In this document: piece after piece, positions 25,451-32,480 of the stretch
Layout: every line of letters begins with the position of its first letter
Position numbering within the stretch: position 1 is the first letter of the stretch
The notes under the pieces: model-generated
What the model saw: the letters and a program-made list of their open reading frames with translations, nothing else
Database searches by the model: none
Told to the model about the DNA's origin: nothing
NCBI GenBank assembly: GCA_020073485.1
Contig: JAIQFB010000032.1
Span: forward strand, 1-64,000
Source of the DNA: Terriglobia bacterium
Lineage (GTDB): Bacteria > Acidobacteriota > Terriglobia > Acidiferrales > UBA7541
Length of the DNA: 64,000 nt
Direction of reading: 5' to 3'
Translations under genes and position numbers: made by a program

Positions 25451-27028
25451 CTACATTCCCCCTTCGGCATTCAGGGTCAATTGCTTGGTCGCAACGGAAT
25501 TTCCGTTCTTCATCACGGTGACCGTAAGTTGCCACGTGCCTCCGCTTTCGAGATTCACATGGCCTTCGTGGAGGCCGCCGCCTTTTTCACTCAGGGGCGT
25601 TACGATATTGATTGCGGGCATGCCCATCTGCGGCATGCCGGCCATGTAGCTGCGCACGCTAACCTGCGCTCCGGTGATGGGAGCGCCGTCCGAGCCTGTC
25701 ACCTTCACGCGATATTCATTGCTTCCTTTATGTGGTGTTGAGGGATCAGTTGAAAATTCAATCTGAGCCGCTGATTGCGCCGCTGGCTCATTTCTTGCGG
25801 CTGCCCCCTTAGATCCGGGCGGTGGAGGGACGAAGGAGCCGATTGCAGCTTGCAGCTGGCTTTCCGAATCGACCAGGAAGTTCGCGGAAGTGACAATGCG
25901 CTCTCCAGGCTTCAAACCCTTCAAAACGATGTACTGATCACCCGCCTGAGGCCCGAGTTGCACGTCACGGGGTTCCAGGTAACCGGCGCCTCGTTCCACG
26001 AAGACAATTTGCCGCATTCCTGACTGCAAAACTCCACTCACAGGGATGACGAGCTGATTGCCGAGCGGCACCTGTAGGACCACGTTCACATACATTCCAG
26101 GCGTAAGCGTCATATTGGGATTTGAAAACAGCAGGCGTGCGCGCGCTGTTCGTGTTGTCATGTCCACATCGGGGTAAATGAAATCGACCTTTCCTCGAAA
26201 TGTACGGCCGGGGTAGGAATCCACACTGAGCAAAGTGGGGGCGCCGACTCGGATGCGTCCCAGGTCGTTCTGGAAGATCTGCGCGAGAACCCAGACGGTG
26301 GAAAGGTCCGCGATGGTATAGAGACGCGTATCCGGCTGCACGTTTAGATTCGGGATCGCGTTTCGTTCGGTAATGTACCCGGAGACAGGCGAGTCGATCT
26401 CTAGTGCGTCACTGACCTGGCCTGTTGATTCAAGCCGGGAAATCTCCCGTTCGGGGATGTCCCATTGCTGGAATCGCTCCCTTGAAGAATCGAGCAGGGA
26501 TGCGACGCCCGCGGCGACGCCCGGAACAGTGCTTTGGGAGAGGTTGTTTGCATTTTGTTTCGCGAGCAGGTATTCGCGCTCGGCTACGACCAGTTCCGGG
26601 CTATGAATCGTGAACAGCCGCTGACCTTTCCTCACGTACTGGTAGGTCGCATCCGCGAAGACTGTTTCGATATGGCCGGAGATTCGCGTCTGGACGTAGG
26701 ACAATCGCGTTTCATCAATGGCGACAGTGCCAGTTGCCCGGATTTCGTCCTGCACCGGTTTCCGCTCGACCAATCCAAACTTCACGCCGATAGACTGCAA
26801 TCGTTCGGCAGAGAGTTGGACGGGTGCGAGTGGAGTCTCTGCCGGTGGCGTTCCTGCGCCTGATGCATTGCCCTGACTTGGTTGCGTCGTGACATTCGGC
26901 GCGGAAACTGCGGAGGGTTGCGGAGTTCCGGACCGTCTTGCCGTCCACCAGACTCCGGCCAACACGCCGATGAAGACAACGTTTCCGATCAATGCAAGGA
27001 CGAATGGCTTTCGATAATTGTTCATCAT
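25451..27028 (-). CDS. cusB: RND periplasmic adaptor (CusB-like) with C-terminal extra domain
   Basis: This 525-aa membrane-fusion protein has an N-terminal anchor (FVLALIGNVVFIGVLAGVWW), then a barrel/lipoyl/hairpin core (GTVAIDETRLSYVQTRISGH, FTIHSPELVVAEREYL, IDSPVSGYITERNAIPNLNV, LSTVWVLAQIFQNDLGRIR). After about residue 405 a Pro-rich linker leads to an extra domain of roughly 110 residues (YRVKVTGSDGAPITGAQVSV, MAGMPQMGMPAIN, GTWQLTVTVMKNG). It resembles a FixH/YtkA-type beta-sandwich with a Met-rich loop that could bind copper. It lies between the TolC-like and CusA-like genes with gaps of 20 and 2 bp. Confidence 0.9.
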   Translation of the reverse strand: MMNNYRKPFVLALIGNVVFIGVLAGVWWTARRSGTPQPSAVSAPNVTTQPSQGNASGAGTPPAETPLAPVQLSAERLQSIGVKFGLVERKPVQDEIRATGTVAIDETRLSYVQTRISGHIETVFADATYQYVRKGQRLFTIHSPELVVAEREYLLAKQNANNLSQSTVPGVAAGVASLLDSSRERFQQWDIPEREISRLESTGQVSDALEIDSPVSGYITERNAIPNLNVQPDTRLYTIADLSTVWVLAQIFQNDLGRIRVGAPTLLSVDSYPGRTFRGKVDFIYPDVDMTTRTARARLLFSNPNMTLTPGMYVNVVLQVPLGNQLVIPVSGVLQSGMRQIVFVERGAGYLEPRDVQLGPQAGDQYIVLKGLKPGERIVTSANFLVDSESQLQAAIGSFVPPPPGSKGAAARNEPAAQSAAQIEFSTDPSTPHKGSNEYRVKVTGSDGAPITGAQVSVRSYMAGMPQMGMPAINIVTPLSEKGGGLHEGHVNLESGGTWQLTVTVMKNGNSVATKQLTLNAEGGM

Positions 27029-27048
27029 CTTTTCTCCGGCTACGTCTC

Positions 27049-28332
27049 TCAGCGCAGCGACATTCCCGTTATTTCTTCCATTTGGGCCAGGGCCGTCTCG
27101 TGTTCCGCATTCGTCTGCCAGTACTCCTCGTCGAACTTGAGCACGTCGAGGAAGGAAGCGAGCAAAGCTTGAAAATCTTGGCGATTTGACTGATAGGCAG
27201 CCATTCCAGCTTGTAACTCCGCGCGCGCTTGTGGCAGTAAACCTTCGCGGTAGATCTTGAGGAGTTCTTCGGATTTCTCCGCACTCAGGAACTGCTGTCG
27301 AAGCTGGAACGCGGTTTGCTGCGCCTGGTTCTCAAAATCACTTTTCGCCTGACTCCGATCTGCTTCGGCTTGCGCGAGTTCAGGCTGCTGGCGGCGTCCG
27401 CGATAGATCGGAAAACGGACTCCTAGCGTCACCGAGTAATAGGCGCGGAACTGCGTGGGGTCTGTCCTCTGCCACATGTATTGAAGGTTGAAATCCGGGT
27501 AGAAATCCTTCCTGGCAAGGTCCACCTGCAATCCTTGCTTCTCAATCATCTTTTGCGCGCCGGTGATTTCGGGGTTGTTCAGTTTCGCCGCAGCCAGCAA
27601 TTGGTCATAGGTATACGGAGTCGTGGTATCGGAAAGTTCGTTTGTCTCGATGTCCGGCGAGGATTGTTGGCGATTGAGAAGCTGTTTCAATTCCGCCTGT
27701 ACCTTCCCGTCCTCCAGTTGGTTCATGGTAATTTCTCTCAGGAGTTTGGTGCGCTCCAGTTGCGCTTGCAGCACTTCCTGCTGCATCCCCAATCCGTTGC
27801 GGTAACGAGCCTCCGCCGCTTGCTCGACTTGTTGCAGCAATTGGCCGTCCCCGTCCAGAATCATCCTCTGCTTGAAAAGAAACCCGAGTTGGAAGTAAGC
27901 CGCTTTGATAGCCGTCTGAACCGCCCGACCGACAGTTTCGTATTTCTGCTGCGTCACCTCGGCATCTTTCCTGGCAATTTCCCCGCGCAAGCGAAGTTTT
28001 CCGGGATAGGGAAGATCCTGCGAAATGCCGAGACCAACGTAAGCAAAATCGCTGTTGGTAAAGCCCGCGAATGGCCTGGGGCTGCCGACACTCACTTGTT
28101 GAAGGACGAATTGCGGATCGGGCCGCGTCGAGACCTGCGTGGGGACTTGCTGTGCCGATTGCCAGCCATGCCGCGCCGCTTGAATCTGAGGGTTGTTGCG
28201 TTCGGCCTCGGCAATAAGATCAGCGAGCTTTTCCGGCTGACTGGGAGGCGGCGCATCTTGTGCACGCGGTACGATGACGGCCGACAGAATTATTAGAAGG
28301 CTTGCAAACACCACTGCGAAACTGATCTTCAT
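27049..28332 (-). CDS. TolC-family outer-membrane channel (CusC-like)
   Basis: This 427-aa protein has a cleavable signal peptide (FAVVFASLLIILSAVIVPRAQ) but no lipobox Cys, unlike E. coli CusC. Two TolC repeats are visible by their helices: LADLIAEAERNNPQIQAARHGW opens the first and YTYDQLLAAAKLNNPEITGAQKMIEKQG the second, with VTLGVRFPIYRGRRQQPELAQAEA closing a strand. ATG 28332 follows AAAGGAC, and an upstream GTG at 28347 is less likely. It is the first gene of the efflux operon. Confidence 0.9.
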   Translation of the reverse strand: MKISFAVVFASLLIILSAVIVPRAQDAPPPSQPEKLADLIAEAERNNPQIQAARHGWQSAQQVPTQVSTRPDPQFVLQQVSVGSPRPFAGFTNSDFAYVGLGISQDLPYPGKLRLRGEIARKDAEVTQQKYETVGRAVQTAIKAAYFQLGFLFKQRMILDGDGQLLQQVEQAAEARYRNGLGMQQEVLQAQLERTKLLREITMNQLEDGKVQAELKQLLNRQQSSPDIETNELSDTTTPYTYDQLLAAAKLNNPEITGAQKMIEKQGLQVDLARKDFYPDFNLQYMWQRTDPTQFRAYYSVTLGVRFPIYRGRRQQPELAQAEADRSQAKSDFENQAQQTAFQLRQQFLSAEKSEELLKIYREGLLPQARAELQAGMAAYQSNRQDFQALLASFLDVLKFDEEYWQTNAEHETALAQMEEITGMSLR

Positions 28333-28459
28333 ACGCTGTCCTTTCACGGCCCGGGACCATGGCCCGAGCTGCGCTCAGAGGCTTCCGCCACGAGAATTAC
28401 CAATCATCGGCACAAGGCGAGACACACTTGCGCGCTTCGAGAGGGGATAAAGGAAAGCT

Positions 28460-28840
28460 TCAGATGAGGAAAACTGACAGGCGCGATGGCGAGGCAGGCG
28501 GGGAGAAATCATGCCGCAGAATATCAGGAGAAACCGCGCGAACCCGAGGAACGTCACCGGCGGACACAGGAGTGGCCGTGGGTGCAGGCGCGACAGTTGG
28601 CGCGGAAATTACAAACGTCGATTCCTGAGCAGGAAGCCCGGAGATGAAGCAACAGGAAGTCTTCTCTGCGGCGCTCATGCGTGCGCCCCCGTCACCCATG
28701 TTCATCCCATCGCAGTGCGATGACATCTTTGGGAAAGTACAACCGATCCGATCGGATGAAAGGAACGAGGAAGCCGAAACCGGGACAACCCCCAGCCCTG
28801 CGACCATTACCGCCAACACGAGGATGAACAATCGCCGCAT
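28460..28840 (-). CDS. Small secreted Cys/Met-rich protein
   Basis: This 126-aa protein has a signal peptide (RRLFILVLAVMVAGLGVVPVSA). The mature segment is rich in metal-binding residues: CTFPKMSSHCDGMNMGDGGARMSAAEKTSCC in two pieces, including HCDGMNMGD and SCC. A Pro/Ala-rich C-terminal part follows (APTVAPAPTATPVSAGD). ATG 28840 is chosen at the signal peptide, though the frame remains open to 28876. It lies upstream of and co-oriented with the Cus operon, so a periplasmic Cu/Ag chaperone or sponge is plausible. Family unknown. Confidence 0.55.
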   Translation of the reverse strand: MRRLFILVLAVMVAGLGVVPVSASSFLSSDRIGCTFPKMSSHCDGMNMGDGGARMSAAEKTSCCFISGLPAQESTFVISAPTVAPAPTATPVSAGDVPRVRAVSPDILRHDFSPPASPSRLSVFLI

Positions 28841-28983
28841 TATTCTAGAGTGTACCAAATTTTTGGCCTGCAACATTCATATATAAGGATCGCGCTTGTT
28901 GCCTACAAAGACTGTGAGCAATATCACAAAGCGATATGACAGCGATCACTGCGTATTCAACATGAGCAAGCTAGATTTCGTGC

Positions 28984-29379
28984 ATGAAGCGGGCATGGCA
29001 ACTCGGTTCCTTAGCCGTCTTAGCCTTGCTGGTAGTGCAACCAGCGATGGCAGCTTTCGCATGCGCTCCGTTGGTTGGCGCCAATTTGGATTGTGCGACT
29101 TGCCCGTCACCCAAGGAACAGATGGGCGATTGCCCTCATTTGATGGCCACCGTCGTCCAGGGCCAGAATTCATGCTGTCAACTCGACGTTCCGGACTCCA
29201 CGCAGCAGGTTCTTGTCGACAGACTCACGCGGGACCAAGGGATCGGCAGCGTCGTTGTAGAACAGCCGCTGCCTCTGGTGGCTCCGCCAACCCTGCAGGG
29301 TTTGGAACTGGACCATGGTCGCGCCGTGCCGCTCCCTGTGGCATCGTTTCAGTCCCTCTACTGTACCTTCCTGATCTAA
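28984..29379 (+). CDS. Small secreted Cys-rich protein, divergent partner
   Basis: This 131-aa protein has a signal peptide (QLGSLAVLALLVVQPAMAA). Its Cys pattern CATCPSPKEQMGDC followed by NSCC resembles that of the divergently encoded neighbour (CTFPK...HCDGM...SCC), and both have a Pro-rich C-terminal part (LPLVAPPTLQG here). The two may be distant paralogues transcribed from a shared 143-bp spacer. No named family is recognised. A role in metal handling is inferred from context. Confidence 0.55.
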   Translation: MKRAWQLGSLAVLALLVVQPAMAAFACAPLVGANLDCATCPSPKEQMGDCPHLMATVVQGQNSCCQLDVPDSTQQVLVDRLTRDQGIGSVVVEQPLPLVAPPTLQGLELDHGRAVPLPVASFQSLYCTFLI

Positions 29380-29680
29380 TTCCCCCGATTTGCCTCACGC
29401 AGTTTCGCTCTTGGAGAAGGGCATAACTCCGTCCACGTGAATCTTTCAGACGGAGCCACCTCCAGCTATTGCGATAGCTGGGACGTTGATCGCGAACGGC
29501 GGGATAGGAAGGAAAGGTCAATTCAGATGAGACGGAACGTGGTCACTTCGGAAATTGCCGGACGCTCAACCAAACGCTCAAGGATGGGCGCCAAGGAATT
29601 ATCTCGCTGCGCTTCCAATGCAGCAGAAGAGTACGAATGTCATCTTAGTTGGATATTAAAACTAAAGGAGAATTACGAAA
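29380..29680. other. Gap before the helical secreted protein
   Basis: No gene is supported in these 301 bp. AAAGGAG near 29665-29671 is the ribosome site for the following gene. The remainder shows no repeat or RNA that I recognise. Confidence 0.35.
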
Positions 29681-30082
29681 ATGTTGAATCAAAAGAATGG
29701 AATTGGTAGGCGCGCTGTAGCCGTACTTTCACTCCTGACCCTCTTGTTCTGGGCCGGATCTTCGTGGGCCGGACAGGCGGGGAAGAAAACTCAGTTAACC
29801 AATGACCAGGTCAAGAGCCTGATAACCAGCGCCAGCACTCCAGAGCAGCACGAGCAGTTGGCACAGTATTTCAACCAGAAGGCAGCCAAGCTGGAGGCCC
29901 AGGCGAATGAGCACCTTGACTTGGCGAATGCCTACCACAAGGGAAAAACGCCAAACATGGGAAACGCCACCCTCTGCGAACAAGCTGCTGGTGACGAGCG
30001 GAAAGCCGCGCAAGAAAATCGTGAGATCGCCGCTGGCCATCATAAAGAAGCCGAAGGCCTGCGCACGAGCACAGCGCACTAA
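29681..30082 (+). CDS. Secreted helical protein of the metal island
   Basis: This 133-aa protein has a signal peptide (RRAVAVLSLLTLLFWAGSSWAG). A mostly alpha-helical mature domain follows with regular heptad-like spacing (HEQLAQYFNQKAAKLEAQANEHLDLANAYH), ending ENREIAAGHHKEAEGLRTSTAH with several His. A single Cys occurs in ATLCEQAAG. The start follows AAAGGAGAATTACGAAA. It probably acts in the periplasm, and metal binding by the His residues is an inference. Confidence 0.6.
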   Translation: MLNQKNGIGRRAVAVLSLLTLLFWAGSSWAGQAGKKTQLTNDQVKSLITSASTPEQHEQLAQYFNQKAAKLEAQANEHLDLANAYHKGKTPNMGNATLCEQAAGDERKAAQENREIAAGHHKEAEGLRTSTAH

Positions 30083-30138
30083 GGGCTAATTTGGCCTCGT
30101 CGCTGAGGTCGAGGTCTTTCGCGGCGGAAACCGATACA

Positions 30139-30179
30139 CCCGATCCGGGGCTACGGGCGGAACCCGTAGCCCGATCGGG
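30139..30179 (+). promoter_or_regulatory. Hairpin between the helical protein and YHS genes
   Basis: CCCGATCCGGGGCTACGGG pairs with CCCGTAGCCCGATCGGG around a 5-nt loop, with one bulge. It lies 22 bp before the YHS start codon and has no T-run. It may be a processing or attenuation structure, or a small interspersed palindrome. Confidence 0.45.
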
Positions 30180-30200
30180 ATGGTTTGACGAGGAGGATTT

Positions 30201-30476
30201 ATGGATCGCTTACTGTCGTTTCTTCTATTCGCTGTGTTTTTCTACCTGATGATGCGTTTCGGTTGCGGTGCGCACATGGTTCATGGGAATCACGGCGGGC
30301 ACCAGCACGAAGGCAATCAAGGAGCAGATGACCCCTCCGCTAAGGACCCGGTGTGTGGGATGCCTGTCGCTCCTGGACAGGGCTATTCCAAGCATCAAGA
30401 AGGGAAGACGATTCGATTCTGCTCCAAACAATGCCTGGACAAGTTTGAATCTGAGCCGCGCCGCTATACGGCGTAG
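30201..30476 (+). CDS. Membrane-anchored YHS-domain protein
   Basis: This 91-aa protein begins with a membrane segment (LLSFLLFAVFFYLMMRFGCG). A His-rich linker (HMVHGNHGGHQHEG) comes next, then a YHS domain, KDPVCGMPVAPGQ to TIRFCSKQCLDKFESEP, with Cys residues typical of metal-binding TRASH/YHS modules. GAGGAGG precedes the start. Such domains occur in Cu/Ag ATPases and chaperones. It sits 13 bp before the DUF5676-like gene, and both fit the island's metal-resistance theme. Confidence 0.85.
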   Translation: MDRLLSFLLFAVFFYLMMRFGCGAHMVHGNHGGHQHEGNQGADDPSAKDPVCGMPVAPGQGYSKHQEGKTIRFCSKQCLDKFESEPRRYTA

Positions 30477-30489
30477 AGGGGAGAAGACG

Positions 30490-30759
30490 ATGAAGAACAC
30501 ACTTTCATTTTCAGCAGTGGGTCACGCGACCAGTTTATTCTTTTCCATTTCGTTTTTCCTATGCGTGGTGGTGAGTCTGCTGTTCCCATCGCACACAATG
30601 GCGAAGTCCCTGCAGGAACTCCTTCCCGGTTTTGAGTGGCTGACTTGGAAAGGGTTTTTCCTTGGGTTGATTGAAAGCTATGGTTACGGCTGGTACACGA
30701 CATTGATTTGGGTTCCCATATACAACGTGCTAGCACGACGTCAGAAGCAGAAAGCATGA
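30490..30759 (+). CDS. DUF5676-like small membrane protein
   Basis: This 89-aa protein has two membrane segments (SLFFSISFFLCVVVSLLF and FFLGLIESYGYGWYTTLIW). The conserved-looking core ELLPGFEWLTWKGFFLGL and VPIYNVLA matches what I recall of DUF5676 membrane proteins, which often neighbour copper-resistance genes. ATG 30490 follows GGGGAGAAGACG, and a longer in-frame reading overlaps the YHS gene and is rejected. Its biochemical role is unknown. Confidence 0.75.
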   Translation: MKNTLSFSAVGHATSLFFSISFFLCVVVSLLFPSHTMAKSLQELLPGFEWLTWKGFFLGLIESYGYGWYTTLIWVPIYNVLARRQKQKA

Positions 30760-30952
30760 GCGATACCAAATGAGCCTTGGCTATAGCTTGCTAGGAACCA
30801 AGAGACCGGGAGCCTTAATCTCTCCCGCGCGCGGTCGATTCGGACAACGGCTTCGGCTGTAGCCTATTTAGCCCAACTGAGGACAGGTTTCAGGGTAGCA
30901 TTCGCCCGCAGGCAACGGACGATAAGGCATTTAGATTTTCGAATCCCCACAA
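30760..30952. other. Right end of the metal island, non-coding
   Basis: No gene is supported. TGTAGCCTATTTAGCCCAA near 30859 resembles TGTAGCCCAAGTAGCCCAA near 22219, a pair of direct repeats lying just inside the two att copies. They could be remnants of recombinase arm sites. Confidence 0.35.
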
Positions 30953-30998
30953 CTTCTAAGCAGAGGGTCGGGGTTTCGACTCCCTCCGGGCGTGCCAT
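30953..30998 (+). repeat. Attachment-site copy (right), tRNA-Arg 3' fragment
   Basis: This 46-bp copy of the tRNA-Arg 3' half spans from CTTCTAAGCAGAGGG to GCCAT. It has two substitutions relative to 22111-22156. It has no 5' half and is therefore not a tRNA gene. It defines an approximately 8.8-kb insertion downstream of tRNA-Arg. Confidence 0.75.
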
Positions 30999-31468
30999 AT
31001 TTCCTTCGTTCGTTTGGTCAAACTCTTGATCGTTTAGCACGCACCTGGAAACACGCGAGGCTAGAAGTCCCGACCCTTTAAAATCAAAAGGGGTGGCCAC
31101 CCGGAAAGGCGAAACCAGTTCCTCTCTCTTCACGTACTAAAGTGTCAGCATCAAGACATGCGTGTCCATAAAAAAGGAAAACATGAGAAAGGGTGCGCCA
31201 CCCCCCGGTCGGTCCGTGGTCTTTCAATTTGCTATCGGCGTTAGAGTCTACGTTGGCGTCTGCGCTGTTGCCTCATTTGACGGAGTTAATTCCGTTCCGT
31301 TTTGCTCATCCTCGCGCATAGCGCACCGTAGCAATGATGATAGACAGCTCGCCCTTTGAAACCGATGACGAGCGAGTAGGCGGCTGGCCAAGACTGTGAA
31401 TTTTCTTGAATTGTCGGTTGCCCCAGTCTTCCGCTTTTAAAGGCTTGGTGTTTCGCCTTGCGTGAAAC
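30999..31468. other. Gap right of the island
   Basis: No gene is supported in these 470 bp. Open frames on either strand lack ribosome sites and family resemblance. This is probably chromosomal sequence at the island junction. Confidence 0.35.
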
Positions 31469-32284
31469 CTACTCGCCAGGCTTCAGTCCCGGTCTTTCAA
31501 CGAGCTCGATCTTCGCGCCGGCCGGTCCGGCCACGTAGGAGTAGTTGAGCTTGAAACCGCTCGGAAGCACCAGCGGGCTCGGCTCGGACAGCACGGTCAC
31601 GCCTTGGGCGCGCAGGCCGTCGATCGTCTTCGCCAGCGGGCCGGAGGAGCGCCAGCCGATGTGGTCTATGGCGTGGCCTTCACTGGGCTCCGCATCACCC
31701 TTCTGCACCAGGATCCACATGTCACTGAAGCCGGGCGCGCTGTATTTGATGCCGTCGATCTGCCCTTTGAGCTTCGCTCTTTGCCCGCCGAATTTCGCCA
31801 GCAGCCAGGTGAAAACTTCCTCCGGGTCCGCGGCGCGCATGTGGACGTGGTGCAGTCCGAGCCTCTCCGAATCCTGCAAGACTTCGATCCGCGTGCCCCA
31901 GGGATCTTCCACGAACGCGAGCTTGAACAGGCCGGGCACATCGCGCGGCGGCGTAACAATTTTGACGCCCCCTGCTTCAAATTCCTTCATCTTCGCGTCG
32001 AGGCTCGCGACCGAGAAACCAATATGATCGATGGCGCTTCCCGCGCTTGGCTTGGCGTCCGCCTTCTTGAGAAACAGCAGCCGCGTGCTGCCGTACATCA
32101 GCCGGTCCGGAGCCTCCGCAATCCGGTGCCCGCCAAAATATTTCTCGTACCAATTGGCCGCCGTCGCCGTATCGGGCACGTTCAAGTGGATGTGATCATA
32201 GGGAAACGTCTGCGCCTCGGCGGTGCCGCCGAACACCCCGAGGGCGAAGCACACGAAGACAGCCGAAAGTACGAACCGTCGCAT
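31469..32284 (-). CDS. Secreted VOC-superfamily protein (two glyoxalase-like modules)
   Basis: This 271-aa protein has a signal peptide (VLSAVFVCFALGVFGGTAEA). It has two vicinal-oxygen-chelate modules. The first starts YDHIHLNVPDTATAANWYEKYFGG and includes IDHIGFSVASLDAKMKEF and EDPWGTRIEVLQD. The second starts LHHVHMRAADPEEVFTWLLAKFGG and includes IDHIGWRS and GAKIELVERPG. His and Glu positions fit metal ligands of dioxygenase or lyase members. The periplasmic location is unusual for glyoxalase I. The substrate is unknown. Confidence 0.82.
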   Translation of the reverse strand: MRRFVLSAVFVCFALGVFGGTAEAQTFPYDHIHLNVPDTATAANWYEKYFGGHRIAEAPDRLMYGSTRLLFLKKADAKPSAGSAIDHIGFSVASLDAKMKEFEAGGVKIVTPPRDVPGLFKLAFVEDPWGTRIEVLQDSERLGLHHVHMRAADPEEVFTWLLAKFGGQRAKLKGQIDGIKYSAPGFSDMWILVQKGDAEPSEGHAIDHIGWRSSGPLAKTIDGLRAQGVTVLSEPSPLVLPSGFKLNYSYVAGPAGAKIELVERPGLKPGE

Positions 32285-32480
32285 TAAGGACTCCTTTTCA
32301 CAATCGGTCGCCTATCCGGGCAAGTTCTCCGATGATTCCATATCGGGTGAACAACTCAATCCGGCAAGAGGCTTAACTCGAGGCAAGTCTGCCATAAAAT
32401 CTCAAAGGAAAGTCCCAAAATTGTCCCCTTGGGCGCGCCACATCTCATTAAGAATGATTCGGCAAGATTTTCCCGGCGCG

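Noticed and set aside
30953-30998. Second tRNA gene
   Set aside because: Only the 3' half is present. There is no acceptor 5' strand or D-arm.
30864-31133. 89-aa minus-strand frame containing MARPEGVETP
   Set aside because: It is an antisense reading of the tRNA-Arg fragment, a known artefact of such duplications.
31162-31359. 65-aa plus-strand frame right of the island
   Set aside because: No ribosome site or family, and composition resembles non-coding sequence.
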